Shown: piece after piece, positions 6,152 to 13,934 of the stretch
How positions within the stretch are numbered: position 1 is the stretch's first letter
Layout: every line of letters begins with the position of its first letter
Assembly (NCBI GenBank): GCA_022798855.1
Contig: JAAWNI010000027.1
Span: 1-14,671, forward strand
DNA from: Lawsonibacter sp.
Lineage (GTDB): Bacteria > Bacillota > Clostridia > Oscillospirales > Oscillospiraceae
Reading direction: 5' to 3'
Length of the DNA stretch: 14,671 nt
Program-made: the position numbers and the translations under genes
The notes under the pieces: model-generated
Database searches by the model: none
What the model was told of the DNA's origin: nothing
Seen by the model: only the letters and a program-made list of their open reading frames with translations

Positions 6152-8125
6152 TTACCACTGCTTCCCCCTGCCGTACCGCCGGCGCTTTTTCGCCATCATC
6201 AGCCACCGCGTCAAAAGGGAAGCCAGCGCCAGCGCCGCCGTCAGAATCAGCAGGGCCGCCAGGGTGATCCAATTGGGGTTCTTCACCAGCTCGATGGGGC
6301 TCCAGCTGCGGCTGACGTCCTTCCGGCCGTCGGGCTGGGCGTAGCGGGCGGGGACCCCCTCCTCCCCAAAGCTCTGGAGGTAGGCCGCCAGGGCGTACCA
6401 CTCTTTGATCTCATTGCCGTTTTCATCCCGGAGGATGCAGTCCTCAAAATCGATGACGGGGCTGCCGTCGGCCATTTTGGGCTCCAGGGACAGCAGGCCC
6501 ATGGACCTGCTCTTCACCGTGCCCAGCATCTGGGCGGAGTACATGCCGGTGACCACCCGGTAGAGCTGGCCGTCGTCTATTTCTTCCTGCCAATCAAAAG
6601 CATCCGCAGGCGGGGGCATCAAATTGCCCTCCGCGTCCACGATTTCCACATCAGCTGTGGCAGTTATGTTTTGACGCAGTTTAATATCAGTCACCCGGTT
6701 GAAGAACATTCGGTGGGTGTTGAAGCTGTACTCCAGCCCCGCCATATAGAGCTGGGCGGCGGGCATCAGGGGCGTCACCGAAGCGTCCACCTCGGCGGCG
6801 GCCCTCAGCTCCCTGCCGGTGAGGTACACCCCCACCAGAGGAAAACCGGAGGTGCCGTCGCCCCCCACCCCCATGGACAGCACGTCGAAGGCCATGGAAG
6901 TGGTGATCTCCCCTATGGCCAGGGGGGCCCGGAGCACTCCGTCCGCTGTGACGGTGACGGTCGGAACATCGGGGGGATCCTTCTCCAGGTTGTCCACCGC
7001 CCAGAGGAAGGAATCGGCCACCAGCTCCCCCAGGGCGTTTCCGCTCTGGACCCCGGAAACCGGTGTGGGCAGGTCAAAGTCCGTACGGGTGAGCACTGTG
7101 TCGTAGCTCAGGCCGTAGCGGCCCAAATAGGCCCCCCCCACCAGGCCTTTCCACCGCTCCACCATGGCGGCGGCCTCCTGGTCCTCCGGAAGACTCTCGT
7201 CAATGGGGGTCAGGTGGTAGTCCTCCAGGGACTTCTCCCCGCCCTCCGTCCAGCTCAGGGTGATGGAGCCCAGATTGCCGCAGTATGGTCCGGCGGAAAC
7301 AATATAGGTATCCCCCACCACGATGGGCTGGGCCAGGGTGGTATGGGTATGGCCGGAGACAATCAGGTCGATGCCCGGCACCTTCTCCGCCAGTTGTTCG
7401 TCCTCAGACAGTTTCTTTTTTTCGTCGGTCCCGGAGTGGGACAGGCAGATAATGAACTCCGCGCCCTCCGCTTTCAGGGCGTCCACGCACCGCTGGGCGT
7501 TGGAAGCCATGTCCCCCAGGGTAAAGCCGGAGGAGGGGGCGCAGGAGTGGGAGTCCTCCCCCATCAGGCCGAAAATGCCGTAGGCAACTCCGCCCCGCTC
7601 CAGTATCATGTAGTCCTGGACGTCGTAGGCGGCCATGGCCCGCTGGATATCCAGCCTGTCCGGATTGTCCGCCGCAGGCTTGTAGTTGGCCATAAGCAGG
7701 GCGGGAGCTCTGTCGCCGCTGGCCAGCACGGCGTTCAGCATGGCGGCGAAGCCGGCCCCGGTGTGGTCAAACTCGTGGTTGCCGGCGGTGGCCGCGTCGT
7801 AGCCCAGCGCCCCCATGGTGCGCAGCTCCGCCCCCTGGGTGGTGTACAGGGTCTGGATCAGGGAGCCGATGGAGAAATCCCCTCCGTCCACCGTCAGGGC
7901 GTCCGGATGGGCGGCCCGCTCCCGGTCCAGGGCGGTTTTCAGCCGGGCGTAGCCCCCCGACTCCCCTCCCCTGCCGTCGGGCTGGGGCAGAAAGTGGGAG
8001 TGGAGGTCGTGGGTAAAGAGCACTGTGGCGCTATGGCGCTCAGGCCCCGCCGCCAGGGCGGGCAGCAGGGAGCACAGCAGGATAAATACCAGCAGAAACG
8101 CGGAAATACGGCGGGTGTGCTTCAT
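6152..8125 (-). CDS. Secreted, membrane-anchored 5'-nucleotidase/metallophosphoesterase (UshA/CpdB family), 657 aa
   Basis: An extracytoplasmic two-metal phosphoesterase that probably removes phosphate from nucleotides or related esters outside the cell. The ATG at 8125 is chosen over that at 8137 because GGAG (8132-8135) lies 6 bases away. A signal peptide covers residues 1-26 (Lys/Arg start, hydrophobic core, ALAA end). Metal-site motifs appear in family order: THDLHSH (Asp40, His42), DGGDF (Asp83), GNHEFDH (Asn116, His117), LSHSG, and SGHTHT. The C-terminal half (about 330-530) matches the 5'-nucleotidase C-terminal substrate domain. Near the end a hydrophobic stretch (about 617-640) is followed by KKRRR, a tail anchor rather than an LPXTG sortase signal. 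It is the last gene of the ansA operon, 23 bp after the zinc-ribbon gene. The exact substrate is not decidable from sequence. Confidence 0.9.
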   Translation of the reverse strand: MKHTRRISAFLLVFILLCSLLPALAAGPERHSATVLFTHDLHSHFLPQPDGRGGESGGYARLKTALDRERAAHPDALTVDGGDFSIGSLIQTLYTTQGAELRTMGALGYDAATAGNHEFDHTGAGFAAMLNAVLASGDRAPALLMANYKPAADNPDRLDIQRAMAAYDVQDYMILERGGVAYGIFGLMGEDSHSCAPSSGFTLGDMASNAQRCVDALKAEGAEFIICLSHSGTDEKKKLSEDEQLAEKVPGIDLIVSGHTHTTLAQPIVVGDTYIVSAGPYCGNLGSITLSWTEGGEKSLEDYHLTPIDESLPEDQEAAAMVERWKGLVGGAYLGRYGLSYDTVLTRTDFDLPTPVSGVQSGNALGELVADSFLWAVDNLEKDPPDVPTVTVTADGVLRAPLAIGEITTSMAFDVLSMGVGGDGTSGFPLVGVYLTGRELRAAAEVDASVTPLMPAAQLYMAGLEYSFNTHRMFFNRVTDIKLRQNITATADVEIVDAEGNLMPPPADAFDWQEEIDDGQLYRVVTGMYSAQMLGTVKSRSMGLLSLEPKMADGSPVIDFEDCILRDENGNEIKEWYALAAYLQSFGEEGVPARYAQPDGRKDVSRSWSPIELVKNPNWITLAALLILTAALALASLLTRWLMMAKKRRRYGRGKQW

Positions 8126-8148
8126 CAGAATCTCCATTTCATAAGTGT

Positions 8149-8385
8149 TCAGTTTTGTTTGGAAGCTCTCTCATTCCAAACGGCAATCAGCTTTTCGCAG
8201 CCGGAGCAGTACCAGCATCCGTCCAATTCCCCCGGTTTGATGGAGTCCTTGCTGCCGAAAAAGAGCTTCGCCATATATTTCAGCTCAGAGTCCTCTGTCC
8301 TTCTGGGATACAGGGTGGGGCCCGCCCCAGGCTTCATAACCGCTTCCCCGGTTATCATTTCCTTCCCGCAAATCGGACAATTCAT
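8149..8385 (-). CDS. Small zinc-ribbon-like protein, 78 aa (PF20097/DUF6487-like)
   Basis: A small soluble protein with CPIC near the N-terminus (Cys3, Cys6) and a CWYCSGC cluster about 50 residues later, which could bind one zinc ion. The start MNCPICGKEM, the middle GxxLYPRRTED and the second cysteine knuckle resemble the small clostridial PF20097 family of unknown function; this assignment is from memory of the pattern. The start at 8385 has ACCTCC on the plus strand (8391-8396), which is GGAGGT on the coding strand. It lies 12 bp after the ansA stop and 23 bp before the nucleotidase start, so the three genes look co-transcribed. Function unknown. Confidence 0.8.
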   Translation of the reverse strand: MNCPICGKEMITGEAVMKPGAGPTLYPRRTEDSELKYMAKLFFGSKDSIKPGELDGCWYCSGCEKLIAVWNERASKQN

Positions 8386-8397
8386 TGTACACCTCCA

Positions 8398-9399
8398 TCA
8401 TCGAATCACGTCGGACTGAACCGGCCTGTAAAACAGCTCCCGAATCCGGGCGGGGTCGCTGGTCTGGCCCAGCACCCACATCAGCTTTGTGGCGGCGGCC
8501 TCCAGGGTCATGTTGTAGGCTTCCATCAGCTGGAAGCGCTCCATCACCTGCTGGCCCACCTGATACACCGACATATCGCTGCCCTCATAGGGCACCTGGG
8601 TCATGACCACAATGGTCTTCCCGGCGGACAGCCACTCCTCCACGGCCTGGGCCAGGGGGCCGCTCCCCCCGCCGGGCAGCCCGCCCACCCCAAAGGACTG
8701 GAGGATCACCGCCTGATAGCTGTCCTTCAACAGCCCCAGGGCGTCCGCCCCCATGCCGGGGATCAGGGTGAGGAGGAGCACCCTGTCCTCCAGCCTGTCG
8801 TAAAAGGTGGGCTCCGCCCCGTAGGCGTAAGCCCGGGGGGCCAGGTAGCGGATCAGCCTGCCGTCCCGAATCACCGCCTGCTCCGGGTAATCCACGCAGG
8901 AGAAGGCGTTGAAGCTCTTGCTCCGCTCCTTCCGGGCCCGGGTCCCCAGAATCACCTTGCCGTCAAAGACCAGGCTGACATCGTGGGACTCCCGGTCGGC
9001 GGCGTAGAGAAAGCTGTCAAACAGATTCCGCCGGGCGTCGGTGTCGTTGAGGGCGATGGACTTCTGGGAACCGGTGATCACAATGGGCTTGGGGGAATCC
9101 TGAATCAGGTAGGACAGGGCTGCGGCGGTGTAGGCCATGGTATCGGTGCCGTGGGTGATGACAAAGCCGTCGTAACTGTCATACCGCTCCCGGATGGCCG
9201 CCGCCATCTCCAGCCAGTGGGCGGGGCCCACGTTGGTGCTGTCCAGATTCATCAGCTGGACGGCTTCCACCCGGCACAATTCTCCCACCGCGGGGACGTG
9301 GCTCAAAATCTCCTCTGAGGTAATGGCGGGGGTGAGCCCCTGGCCGCTCTCCATGGAGGCGATGGTGCCCCCGGTGGCCAGCATCAGGATTTTTTTCAA
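8398..9399 (-). CDS. ansA: L-asparaginase, type I cytoplasmic, 333 aa, TTG start
   Basis: Hydrolyses L-asparagine to aspartate and ammonia. The N-terminal motif ATGGTIAS carries the nucleophile Thr12. The second motif GFVITHGTDTMAYTA carries Thr85 and Asp86. The supporting lysine is in GSQKS (about Lys113), and Ser54 lies in the substrate loop. No signal peptide is present, which fits the cytoplasmic AnsA type; the length is usual. The start is TTG at 9399: the family begins MKKIL(M)xATGGT and the only ATG nearby (codon 6) would cut into the first strand. A weak GAGAGG lies about 8 bases upstream. Repeat family 2 begins about 23 bp upstream of the start, so the promoter must be in the repeat or further up; read-through from rfbA is possible. 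Confidence 0.93.
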   Translation of the reverse strand: MKKILMLATGGTIASMESGQGLTPAITSEEILSHVPAVGELCRVEAVQLMNLDSTNVGPAHWLEMAAAIRERYDSYDGFVITHGTDTMAYTAAALSYLIQDSPKPIVITGSQKSIALNDTDARRNLFDSFLYAADRESHDVSLVFDGKVILGTRARKERSKSFNAFSCVDYPEQAVIRDGRLIRYLAPRAYAYGAEPTFYDRLEDRVLLLTLIPGMGADALGLLKDSYQAVILQSFGVGGLPGGGSGPLAQAVEEWLSAGKTIVVMTQVPYEGSDMSVYQVGQQVMERFQLMEAYNMTLEAAATKLMWVLGQTSDPARIRELFYRPVQSDVIR

Positions 9400-9422
9400 C
9401 GCTCAGGCCTCTCTTTCTACCA

Positions 9423-9586
9423 GGCGCTGTTTGAAACATGGAAATGTGCCCAACGGCGAGAAATTTTTTCGCCAGACGAAGCCAATTTGACGCAGGAATA
9501 CTGGATGTATTGCAAGGAAAATTGGCAAAGCATGGCGGAAAAAGAACCGGCGTTGGGGCATGTTGACATGCTTCAAACAAGCCCCA
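9423..9586 (+). repeat. Dispersed repeat family 2, copy A (about 164 bp)
   Basis: Matches the reverse complement of 10663-10826 over its full length with no net gaps, at about 83 % identity by eye. Its ends are inverted repeats: GGCGCTGTTTGAAACATG at the left, and CATGCTTCAAACAAGCC at the right. No coding capacity. It lies between rfbA (downstream of its stop) and ansA (upstream of its start). Confidence 0.8.
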
Positions 9587-9625
9587 GCGCTGTTTGGGCG
9601 TTTGACATGTTTCAAACAAGCCCTA
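9587..9625 (+). repeat. Repeat family 2, partial duplicate of the right end
   Basis: Directly follows copy A. The 39 bases repeat the last ~38 bases of the family (TTTGGGCGTTTGACATG then TTTCAAACAAGCCCTA) and are closer to copy B than to the adjacent end of copy A. The final CTA is, on the minus strand, the TAG stop codon of rfbA. Confidence 0.75.
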
Positions 9626-10480
9626 CAGACATTGAAGATACTTTCCATACAGGGTCATGGACAGCTCATCCCCAATGGAATGGACCTGCTCCTCCGTGAC
9701 CCAGCCCTCGTAGAGGGCCAATTCCTCCAGGCACCCCACATACCGGCCGGTGGTGTCCTGGATACGCTTGATCGTCTCCCCCGCCGCCAGAAGGCTGTCG
9801 GCGGTGCCGGCGTCCAGCCAGGTAAAGTTTTTCTCCAGGGGGATTACCTGGAGCTGGCCCCGGCGCAGATACTCCAGATTCACGTCGGTGATCTCCAGCT
9901 CCCCCCGGGGGGAGGGCTTTAAGCCGTTGGCAATCTCCATCACCTGATGGTCATAGAAGTACAGGCCGGGGATGATATAGTTGGATTTGGGATACCGGGG
10001 CTTCTCCTCAATGGAGATGGCCCGGCCGTCCCTGTCGAACTCCACCACACCGAAGGGGCGGGGGTCCTCCACCCAGTAGCCGAAGACGGAGGCCCCCCGG
10101 TCACGGCTGGCGGCCCGCTTTAAGGTGACGGCCAGGGTGGGGGCGTAGAAGATGTTGTCCCCCAGCACCAGGCAGACCCGGTCGTTGCCCACAAATTCCT
10201 CACCGATGAGCAGGGCGTCGGCAATCCCCCGGGCCACTGGCTGCTCCGCGTACTCAATCCGCAGGCCGTATTGACGGCCGTCCCCCAGCAGGGCGCGGAA
10301 GGTGGCCGTCTCCTCCGGCGGGACGATAATCATAATCTCCGAAATGCCCGCCTGCATCAAAATGGCGATGGGATAGTAGATCAGCGGCTTGTCATAGACC
10401 GGCAGCAGCGGCTTGCACACCGGCTTGGTCATGGGGTACAGGCGGGTCCCTTTCCCCGCCGCCAGAACGATACCTTTCAT
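9623..10480 (-). CDS. rfbA: Glucose-1-phosphate thymidylyltransferase, 285 aa
   Basis: Joins dTTP and glucose-1-phosphate to give dTDP-glucose, the first step to dTDP-rhamnose and other wall or capsule sugars. The nucleotide-binding signature is LAAGKGTRLYPMTKP (6-20), followed by KPLLPVYDKPLIYYP. LGDNIFY (107-113) holds the metal-binding Asp. Family-specific segments are YWVEDPRPFGVVEFD, EEKPRYPKSNY, and GELEITDVN and FTWLDAGT later on. The length is just short of the usual ~290. The ATG at 10480 has CCTCCT (10486-10491) on the plus strand and a strong promoter at 10545-10573. It is solitary: rfbB, rfbC and rfbD are not in the window. Its stop codon TAG coincides exactly with the end of repeat family 2, yet the protein ends at the normal family terminus (YGKYL). 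Confidence 0.93.
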   Translation of the reverse strand: MKGIVLAAGKGTRLYPMTKPVCKPLLPVYDKPLIYYPIAILMQAGISEIMIIVPPEETATFRALLGDGRQYGLRIEYAEQPVARGIADALLIGEEFVGNDRVCLVLGDNIFYAPTLAVTLKRAASRDRGASVFGYWVEDPRPFGVVEFDRDGRAISIEEKPRYPKSNYIIPGLYFYDHQVMEIANGLKPSPRGELEITDVNLEYLRRGQLQVIPLEKNFTWLDAGTADSLLAAGETIKRIQDTTGRYVGCLEELALYEGWVTEEQVHSIGDELSMTLYGKYLQCL

Positions 10481-10544
10481 ACTGCCCTCCTATTCCGGCC
10501 TGTTTGGAACGATTGATTTTACTGCCTTGTGTGGTTATTTTGTT

Positions 10545-10573
10545 ATTTTACCACAGAGTTCTTTTCTTTTCAA
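10545..10573 (-). promoter_or_regulatory. Sigma-A-type promoter for rfbA
   Basis: On the minus strand TTGAAA (10573-10568), a 17-bp spacer, then TAAAAT (10550-10545), with TGG directly before the -10. It is 65 bp upstream of the rfbA start codon, in an AT-rich stretch. Confidence 0.7.
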
Positions 10574-10599
10574 GCAGAAGCTATCCCCAAACAGCACAA

Positions 10600-10627
10600 A
10601 CCGGCGGAGCCAAAAGGCCCCGCCGGT
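10600..10627 (-). terminator. Hairpin, probable terminator of the TAXI-TRAP operon
   Basis: A 12-bp stem ACCGGCGGAGCC / GGCCCCGCCGGT with one mismatch and an AAAA loop (TTTT on the minus strand). On the minus strand it is followed by a moderately U-rich tail. It lies upstream of the rfbA promoter, so it is not an rfbA leader. The best reading is the terminator of the transporter operon, now about 200 bp from the stop codon because repeat family 2 lies between. Confidence 0.5.
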
Positions 10628-10662
10628 GTGACAAACGATAGTATTCGGTTTATGGCTCAGGC

Positions 10663-10828
10663 TAGGGCTTGTTTGAAACATGTCAATACGCCCAAACGGC
10701 GGTCTTTTTTCCGCCATACCGCCCCAATTTTTCTTGAAATACATCCAGTATTCCCGCGAAAAATTGTGTTTGTCTGGCGAAAAAATTCCTCACCATTGTG
10801 CATATTTCCATTTTTCAAACAGCGCCTA
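10663..10828 (-). repeat. Dispersed repeat family 2, copy B (complete, about 166 bp, TA at both ends)
   Basis: The complete copy, inverted relative to copy A. The plus-strand left end is TAGGGCTTGTTTGAAACATG; the right end on the complement is TAGGCGCTGTTTGAAAAATG. They match at about 22 of 29 positions. A TA dinucleotide stands at both outer ends (10663-10664 and 10827-10828), as expected for TA-targeting IS630/mariner-type elements. There is no coding capacity. The right-hand TA is part of the stop codon of the TRAP permease gene. With 10481-10662 this fills the 345-bp gap before the permease gene: rfbA RBS, rfbA promoter, hairpin, then this repeat. Confidence 0.8.
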
Positions 10829-12862
10829 GGCGGCCCTTCCCTTCGCGGCCATGCGCTGATACACCATGATGCCGCCCACAACCACCAGGCCGACCACGTC
10901 GGTGAGGTTGCCGGGAATCATCATGCACAGGCCGCCGGCGGCAATCAGCAGCCGGAACAGCGGGTTCATGGGCCGGTACAGGTGTCCGTTCAGGGCGGCG
11001 GCCACGCCGAACAGGCCCGCCAAAGAGGTAATGACAATCATAACCGCCTGGAACACCATGGAAGCGGTGGAGGTGCCCGCGTCAAACTGGAACAGCATGG
11101 CGGGGTTCAGGGCGAAGATGTAGGGCACCACAAAGGCCGCGATGGCCAGCTTGGTGGCGTTGAAGGCCGTCTTCATGGGCGGGGACTTGGCGATGGCGGA
11201 GCCGGCGTAGGCGGCCAGGGCCACGGGCGGGGTGATGTCGGCCACGATGCCGAAGTAGAACACGAAGAAGTGGGCGCAGATCATCTTAATGCCGATCTGG
11301 TCGCTCATCAGGATGGGGGCGCAGGTGGCGGCCATGATGCAGTAGTTGGCGGTGGTGGGCACGCCCATGCCCAGCACGATGCAGCAGATCATGGTCAGGA
11401 ACAGGGCCACAATCTTCACGCCGCCGGAGACGGACAGGATGGCCCGCAGCAGATCGCTGGCCAGGCCGGTGGAGGTGACGCAGCCGGCCACGATGCCCGC
11501 CATGGAGCAGGCAGCGGCCACAGAGATGGTGCCCTTGCCCCCGGCCTCCAGAGCGTCCACGATCTTCATGAAGCTGATGTTGTCGGAGGTATCCTCAAAG
11601 TGGAGCGCCTTGTTGACAAAAATGTTGATGACGCCCACGATGATGGAGATGATGATGGCAATGGCGGCGGAGTAGGCCATGGTGTTGGAGCCGGTGGACA
11701 CCAGAACCACCAGAATAATCAGGGGCAGCAGCAAATACAGCTTGGGGGCCAGCTTCCTGAACTTGGGAAGCTGGTCTTTGGGGATTCCCTTCAAGCCCAG
11801 CTTCTTGGCTTCCAGATGGACGGCGATGAAGATGCCGGCGAAGTACAGGAAAGCGGGCAGAATGGCCAGCACCACGATCTTCTGGTAGACAACGCCGGTC
11901 GTCTCCGCCATGATGAAGGCGGCGGCGCCCATGATGGGGGGCATGATCTGGCCGCCGGTGGAGGCCGCGGCTTCCACCGCGCCGGCGAACTCACCCTTAT
12001 AGCCGGTCTTCTTCATCATAGGGATGGTGACGGAGCCGGTGGTGACGGTGTTGCCCACGGAGGAGCCGGACACCATGCCGCACAGGGCGGAGGAGATGAC
12101 GGCCACCTTGGCCGGACCGCCGGAGGAGGAGCCGGCCACGCAGTTGGCCAGGCTGATAAAGAAATTGGAAATTCCGGTGCGCTCCAAAAACGCGCCGAAA
12201 ATGATAAACATGACAATAAACTTCTGGCAGGCGGAAATGGGGGTGCCGATGATGCCGTTGGTGGTGTAAAACAGGTCAAAGAGGGCCTTGCCCAGGCGGA
12301 TATTCGCCCCAAAGGGCGCAAGGGTATACACAATCAGTACGCCAGCCACGCACAGGATGGGCAGGCCCACGCTGCGGCGGCACAGCTCCACCATGACCAG
12401 AATGCCGACCACCGCGAAGGAAAGCAGCATGGGGTCGGTGCTGACAATGGCGTAGTCGGTCAAAGCGATCTTCTCCGCGTTAAAGGCGAAGTAGAAAAAG
12501 GGGACGCTCCCCACAACCATGATGATGATGTCGTACCAGGGCAGGCTGTTCACCTTGACATGGCCCTTCCTGATGGGGAAATTCAGATATCCGATGATGA
12601 TAATCCCGCCCAGGAAAGTGCACAGGCGAAATTCGGCCTGGTTTCTGTCAATCAGGGTCAAATATATACAGAACAGGGAAAAAGCAATTGTGATGAGCTT
12701 TACAATCCACTTGGGGGTCCCCTCCCACACACGGACGTTGGACTCCCGGTCAAACTTTTTCATGACCTCGTCCACGTCAGCCGCGCTCCCAATCTCCTGG
12801 GAATCCGCCGGGGCTCCGCTGACGGGAGGAGGAACTTCCTTCTCTTTTTTCCAAAAACTCAC
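10826..12862 (-). CDS. TRAP transporter permease, fused small and large membrane subunits (TAXI type), 678 aa, GTG start
   Basis: The membrane part of a TAXI-type tripartite ATP-independent periplasmic transporter, driven by a sodium or proton gradient. The start is GTG at 12862: AAGGAG (plus strand CTCCTT, 12871-12876) is 8 bases away, while the upstream ATG frame at 12892 has the ribosome site inside its codons. A soluble N-terminal tail covers about 1-50. The small-subunit-like part has about four helices (51-71, 80-96, 109-127, 147-182). The large-subunit (DctM-type) part follows, with typical Gly/Ser-rich motifs such as SGSSVGNTVTTG and STGGQIMPPIMGAAAF and many helices to the end. The gene follows its binding-protein gene with an 85-bp gap that holds a hairpin. 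The stop codon TAG falls on the edge of repeat family 2. The substrate is unknown; organic acids or amino acids are usual. Confidence 0.93.
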   Translation of the reverse strand: MSFWKKEKEVPPPVSGAPADSQEIGSAADVDEVMKKFDRESNVRVWEGTPKWIVKLITIAFSLFCIYLTLIDRNQAEFRLCTFLGGIIIIGYLNFPIRKGHVKVNSLPWYDIIIMVVGSVPFFYFAFNAEKIALTDYAIVSTDPMLLSFAVVGILVMVELCRRSVGLPILCVAGVLIVYTLAPFGANIRLGKALFDLFYTTNGIIGTPISACQKFIVMFIIFGAFLERTGISNFFISLANCVAGSSSGGPAKVAVISSALCGMVSGSSVGNTVTTGSVTIPMMKKTGYKGEFAGAVEAAASTGGQIMPPIMGAAAFIMAETTGVVYQKIVVLAILPAFLYFAGIFIAVHLEAKKLGLKGIPKDQLPKFRKLAPKLYLLLPLIILVVLVSTGSNTMAYSAAIAIIISIIVGVINIFVNKALHFEDTSDNISFMKIVDALEAGGKGTISVAAACSMAGIVAGCVTSTGLASDLLRAILSVSGGVKIVALFLTMICCIVLGMGVPTTANYCIMAATCAPILMSDQIGIKMICAHFFVFYFGIVADITPPVALAAYAGSAIAKSPPMKTAFNATKLAIAAFVVPYIFALNPAMLFQFDAGTSTASMVFQAVMIVITSLAGLFGVAAALNGHLYRPMNPLFRLLIAAGGLCMMIPGNLTDVVGLVVVGGIMVYQRMAAKGRAA

Positions 12863-12896
12863 GTTCTGCTCTCCTTTCGACGCTTTGTACACACAA

Positions 12897-12930
12897 CGGA
12901 CTGCGGTGGAGTGTAGTCCACCGCAGTCCG
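12897..12930 (-). promoter_or_regulatory. Intercistronic hairpin between binding protein and permease
   Basis: A perfect 14-bp stem CGGACTGCGGTGGA / TCCACCGCAGTCCG with a 6-base loop (12911-12916), between the binding-protein stop and the permease ribosome site. No good U-tract follows on the minus strand. It may stabilise the upstream message or partly terminate, giving more binding protein than permease; this is inference. Confidence 0.6.
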
Positions 12931-12947
12931 ATGGCTGCTACATTATC

Positions 12948-13901
12948 TTATTTGGTGGGAACAGTAAGGCCCTTCTCGGTGAAGTACTTGGCGGCGCCGG
13001 GGTGATAGGGCACGGCAGTGATGCTGGCGGCAAAGTCCAGGTCCAGCTCGGCCTTCTTGTCGTGGCCCAGGGTGTCGATGCTGTCATAGATGCCGGAAAT
13101 CACGTTGTAAATGTCGTCCTCGGAGCAGTCGTCCCGGGCGATGATGACGGCGCCCACGGCCACGGTGGTGGCGTCAGCGTCCATCTTGTAGGTGTCGGCG
13201 GAGATGACATACTTGCTGTAGTAGGGGGAGTCGGCAATCAGCTTGTCGATGTGCTCGTCGTCCAGCTCCACCACATAGACGTCGCGGCTGGCGGCCAGAG
13301 CGGTAACAGCGGGGGTGGGAGCGCCGGCGACCACGAAGGCGGCGTCAATCTTGCCGTCCTGGAGGGCGTCAGTGCTGTCGCCGAAGCCCTGGTAGGTGGG
13401 CTTGATATCCTTCTCAACATCCAGGCCATAGGCGGACAGCACGTCAACGGCGTTGAAGTACACGCCGGAGCCGGACTCGCCCACGGAGACGCTCTTGCCC
13501 TTCAGGTCGGCGACGGACTTAATGCTGGGGTCCAGGGTGATGATCTGGACCTGCTCCATGTACAGGGCCGCCACAGTGGAGAAGCTGTCGATCTTGTTCT
13601 CTTCGAACAGGCGCTCTCCGTTGTAGGCGTAAGCCATAACGTCGGACTGGACAAAGCCCAGCTGGGCGTCCTTGACGTTCATGGCCTCGATGTTGCCCTT
13701 GGAGCCCTTGCCCACAACGGCGGTGACAGTGGTCTTGGTCTTGTCGCTGATCTGGCCGGCCAGAACAGTGCCGAAGCCGTAATAGGTGCCGGATTCACTG
13801 CCGGTGGTGAATGTCAGCTTGCCGCCCTTGCCGCCGCAGCCGGTCAGGACCGCGCCCATCACCATAACCACGGCGAGGGCCAACGCTAATTTTTTCTTCA
13901 T
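12948..13901 (-). CDS. TAXI-family TRAP solute-binding lipoprotein, 317 aa
   Basis: The extracytoplasmic receptor of the TRAP transporter; it binds the substrate and delivers it to the permease. The ATG at 13901 is chosen by GGAGG (plus strand CCTCC, 13911-13915), 9 bases away. A lipoprotein signal peptide covers MKKKLALALA onward, with lipobox LTGC and Cys22 as the lipidated residue, so the mature protein is anchored to the membrane. Family features (PF16868, NMT1_3) include TGSESGTYYGFG shortly after the lipobox, the middle segment SVADLKGKSVSVGESGSG, and the C-terminal PYHPGAAKYF. The first gene of a two-gene operon; promoter at 14011-14039 and a structured 5' leader. TAXI proteins are known for glutamate and other carboxylates, but the ligand here cannot be told. 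Confidence 0.94.
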   Translation of the reverse strand: MKKKLALALAVVMVMGAVLTGCGGKGGKLTFTTGSESGTYYGFGTVLAGQISDKTKTTVTAVVGKGSKGNIEAMNVKDAQLGFVQSDVMAYAYNGERLFEENKIDSFSTVAALYMEQVQIITLDPSIKSVADLKGKSVSVGESGSGVYFNAVDVLSAYGLDVEKDIKPTYQGFGDSTDALQDGKIDAAFVVAGAPTPAVTALAASRDVYVVELDDEHIDKLIADSPYYSKYVISADTYKMDADATTVAVGAVIIARDDCSEDDIYNVISGIYDSIDTLGHDKKAELDLDFAASITAVPYHPGAAKYFTEKGLTVPTK

Positions 13902-13934
13902 GTTCTCTTTCCTCCAATTTTTCAGTTTCACATT

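Noticed and set aside
6671..8419. Plus-strand frame of 582 codons opposite the nucleotidase
   Set aside because: A shadow frame; the minus strand has all metallophosphatase motifs and a signal peptide.
9540..9625. Short repeated units (TTCAAACAAGCCC) as a possible CRISPR array
   Set aside because: Only two direct units with unequal spacing, explained by the ends of repeat family 2.
10529..12916. 795-codon plus-strand frame rich in His, Gly and Asp opposite the TRAP permease
   Set aside because: It is a GC-rich shadow of the permease gene; the minus-strand protein has family motifs and membrane helices.
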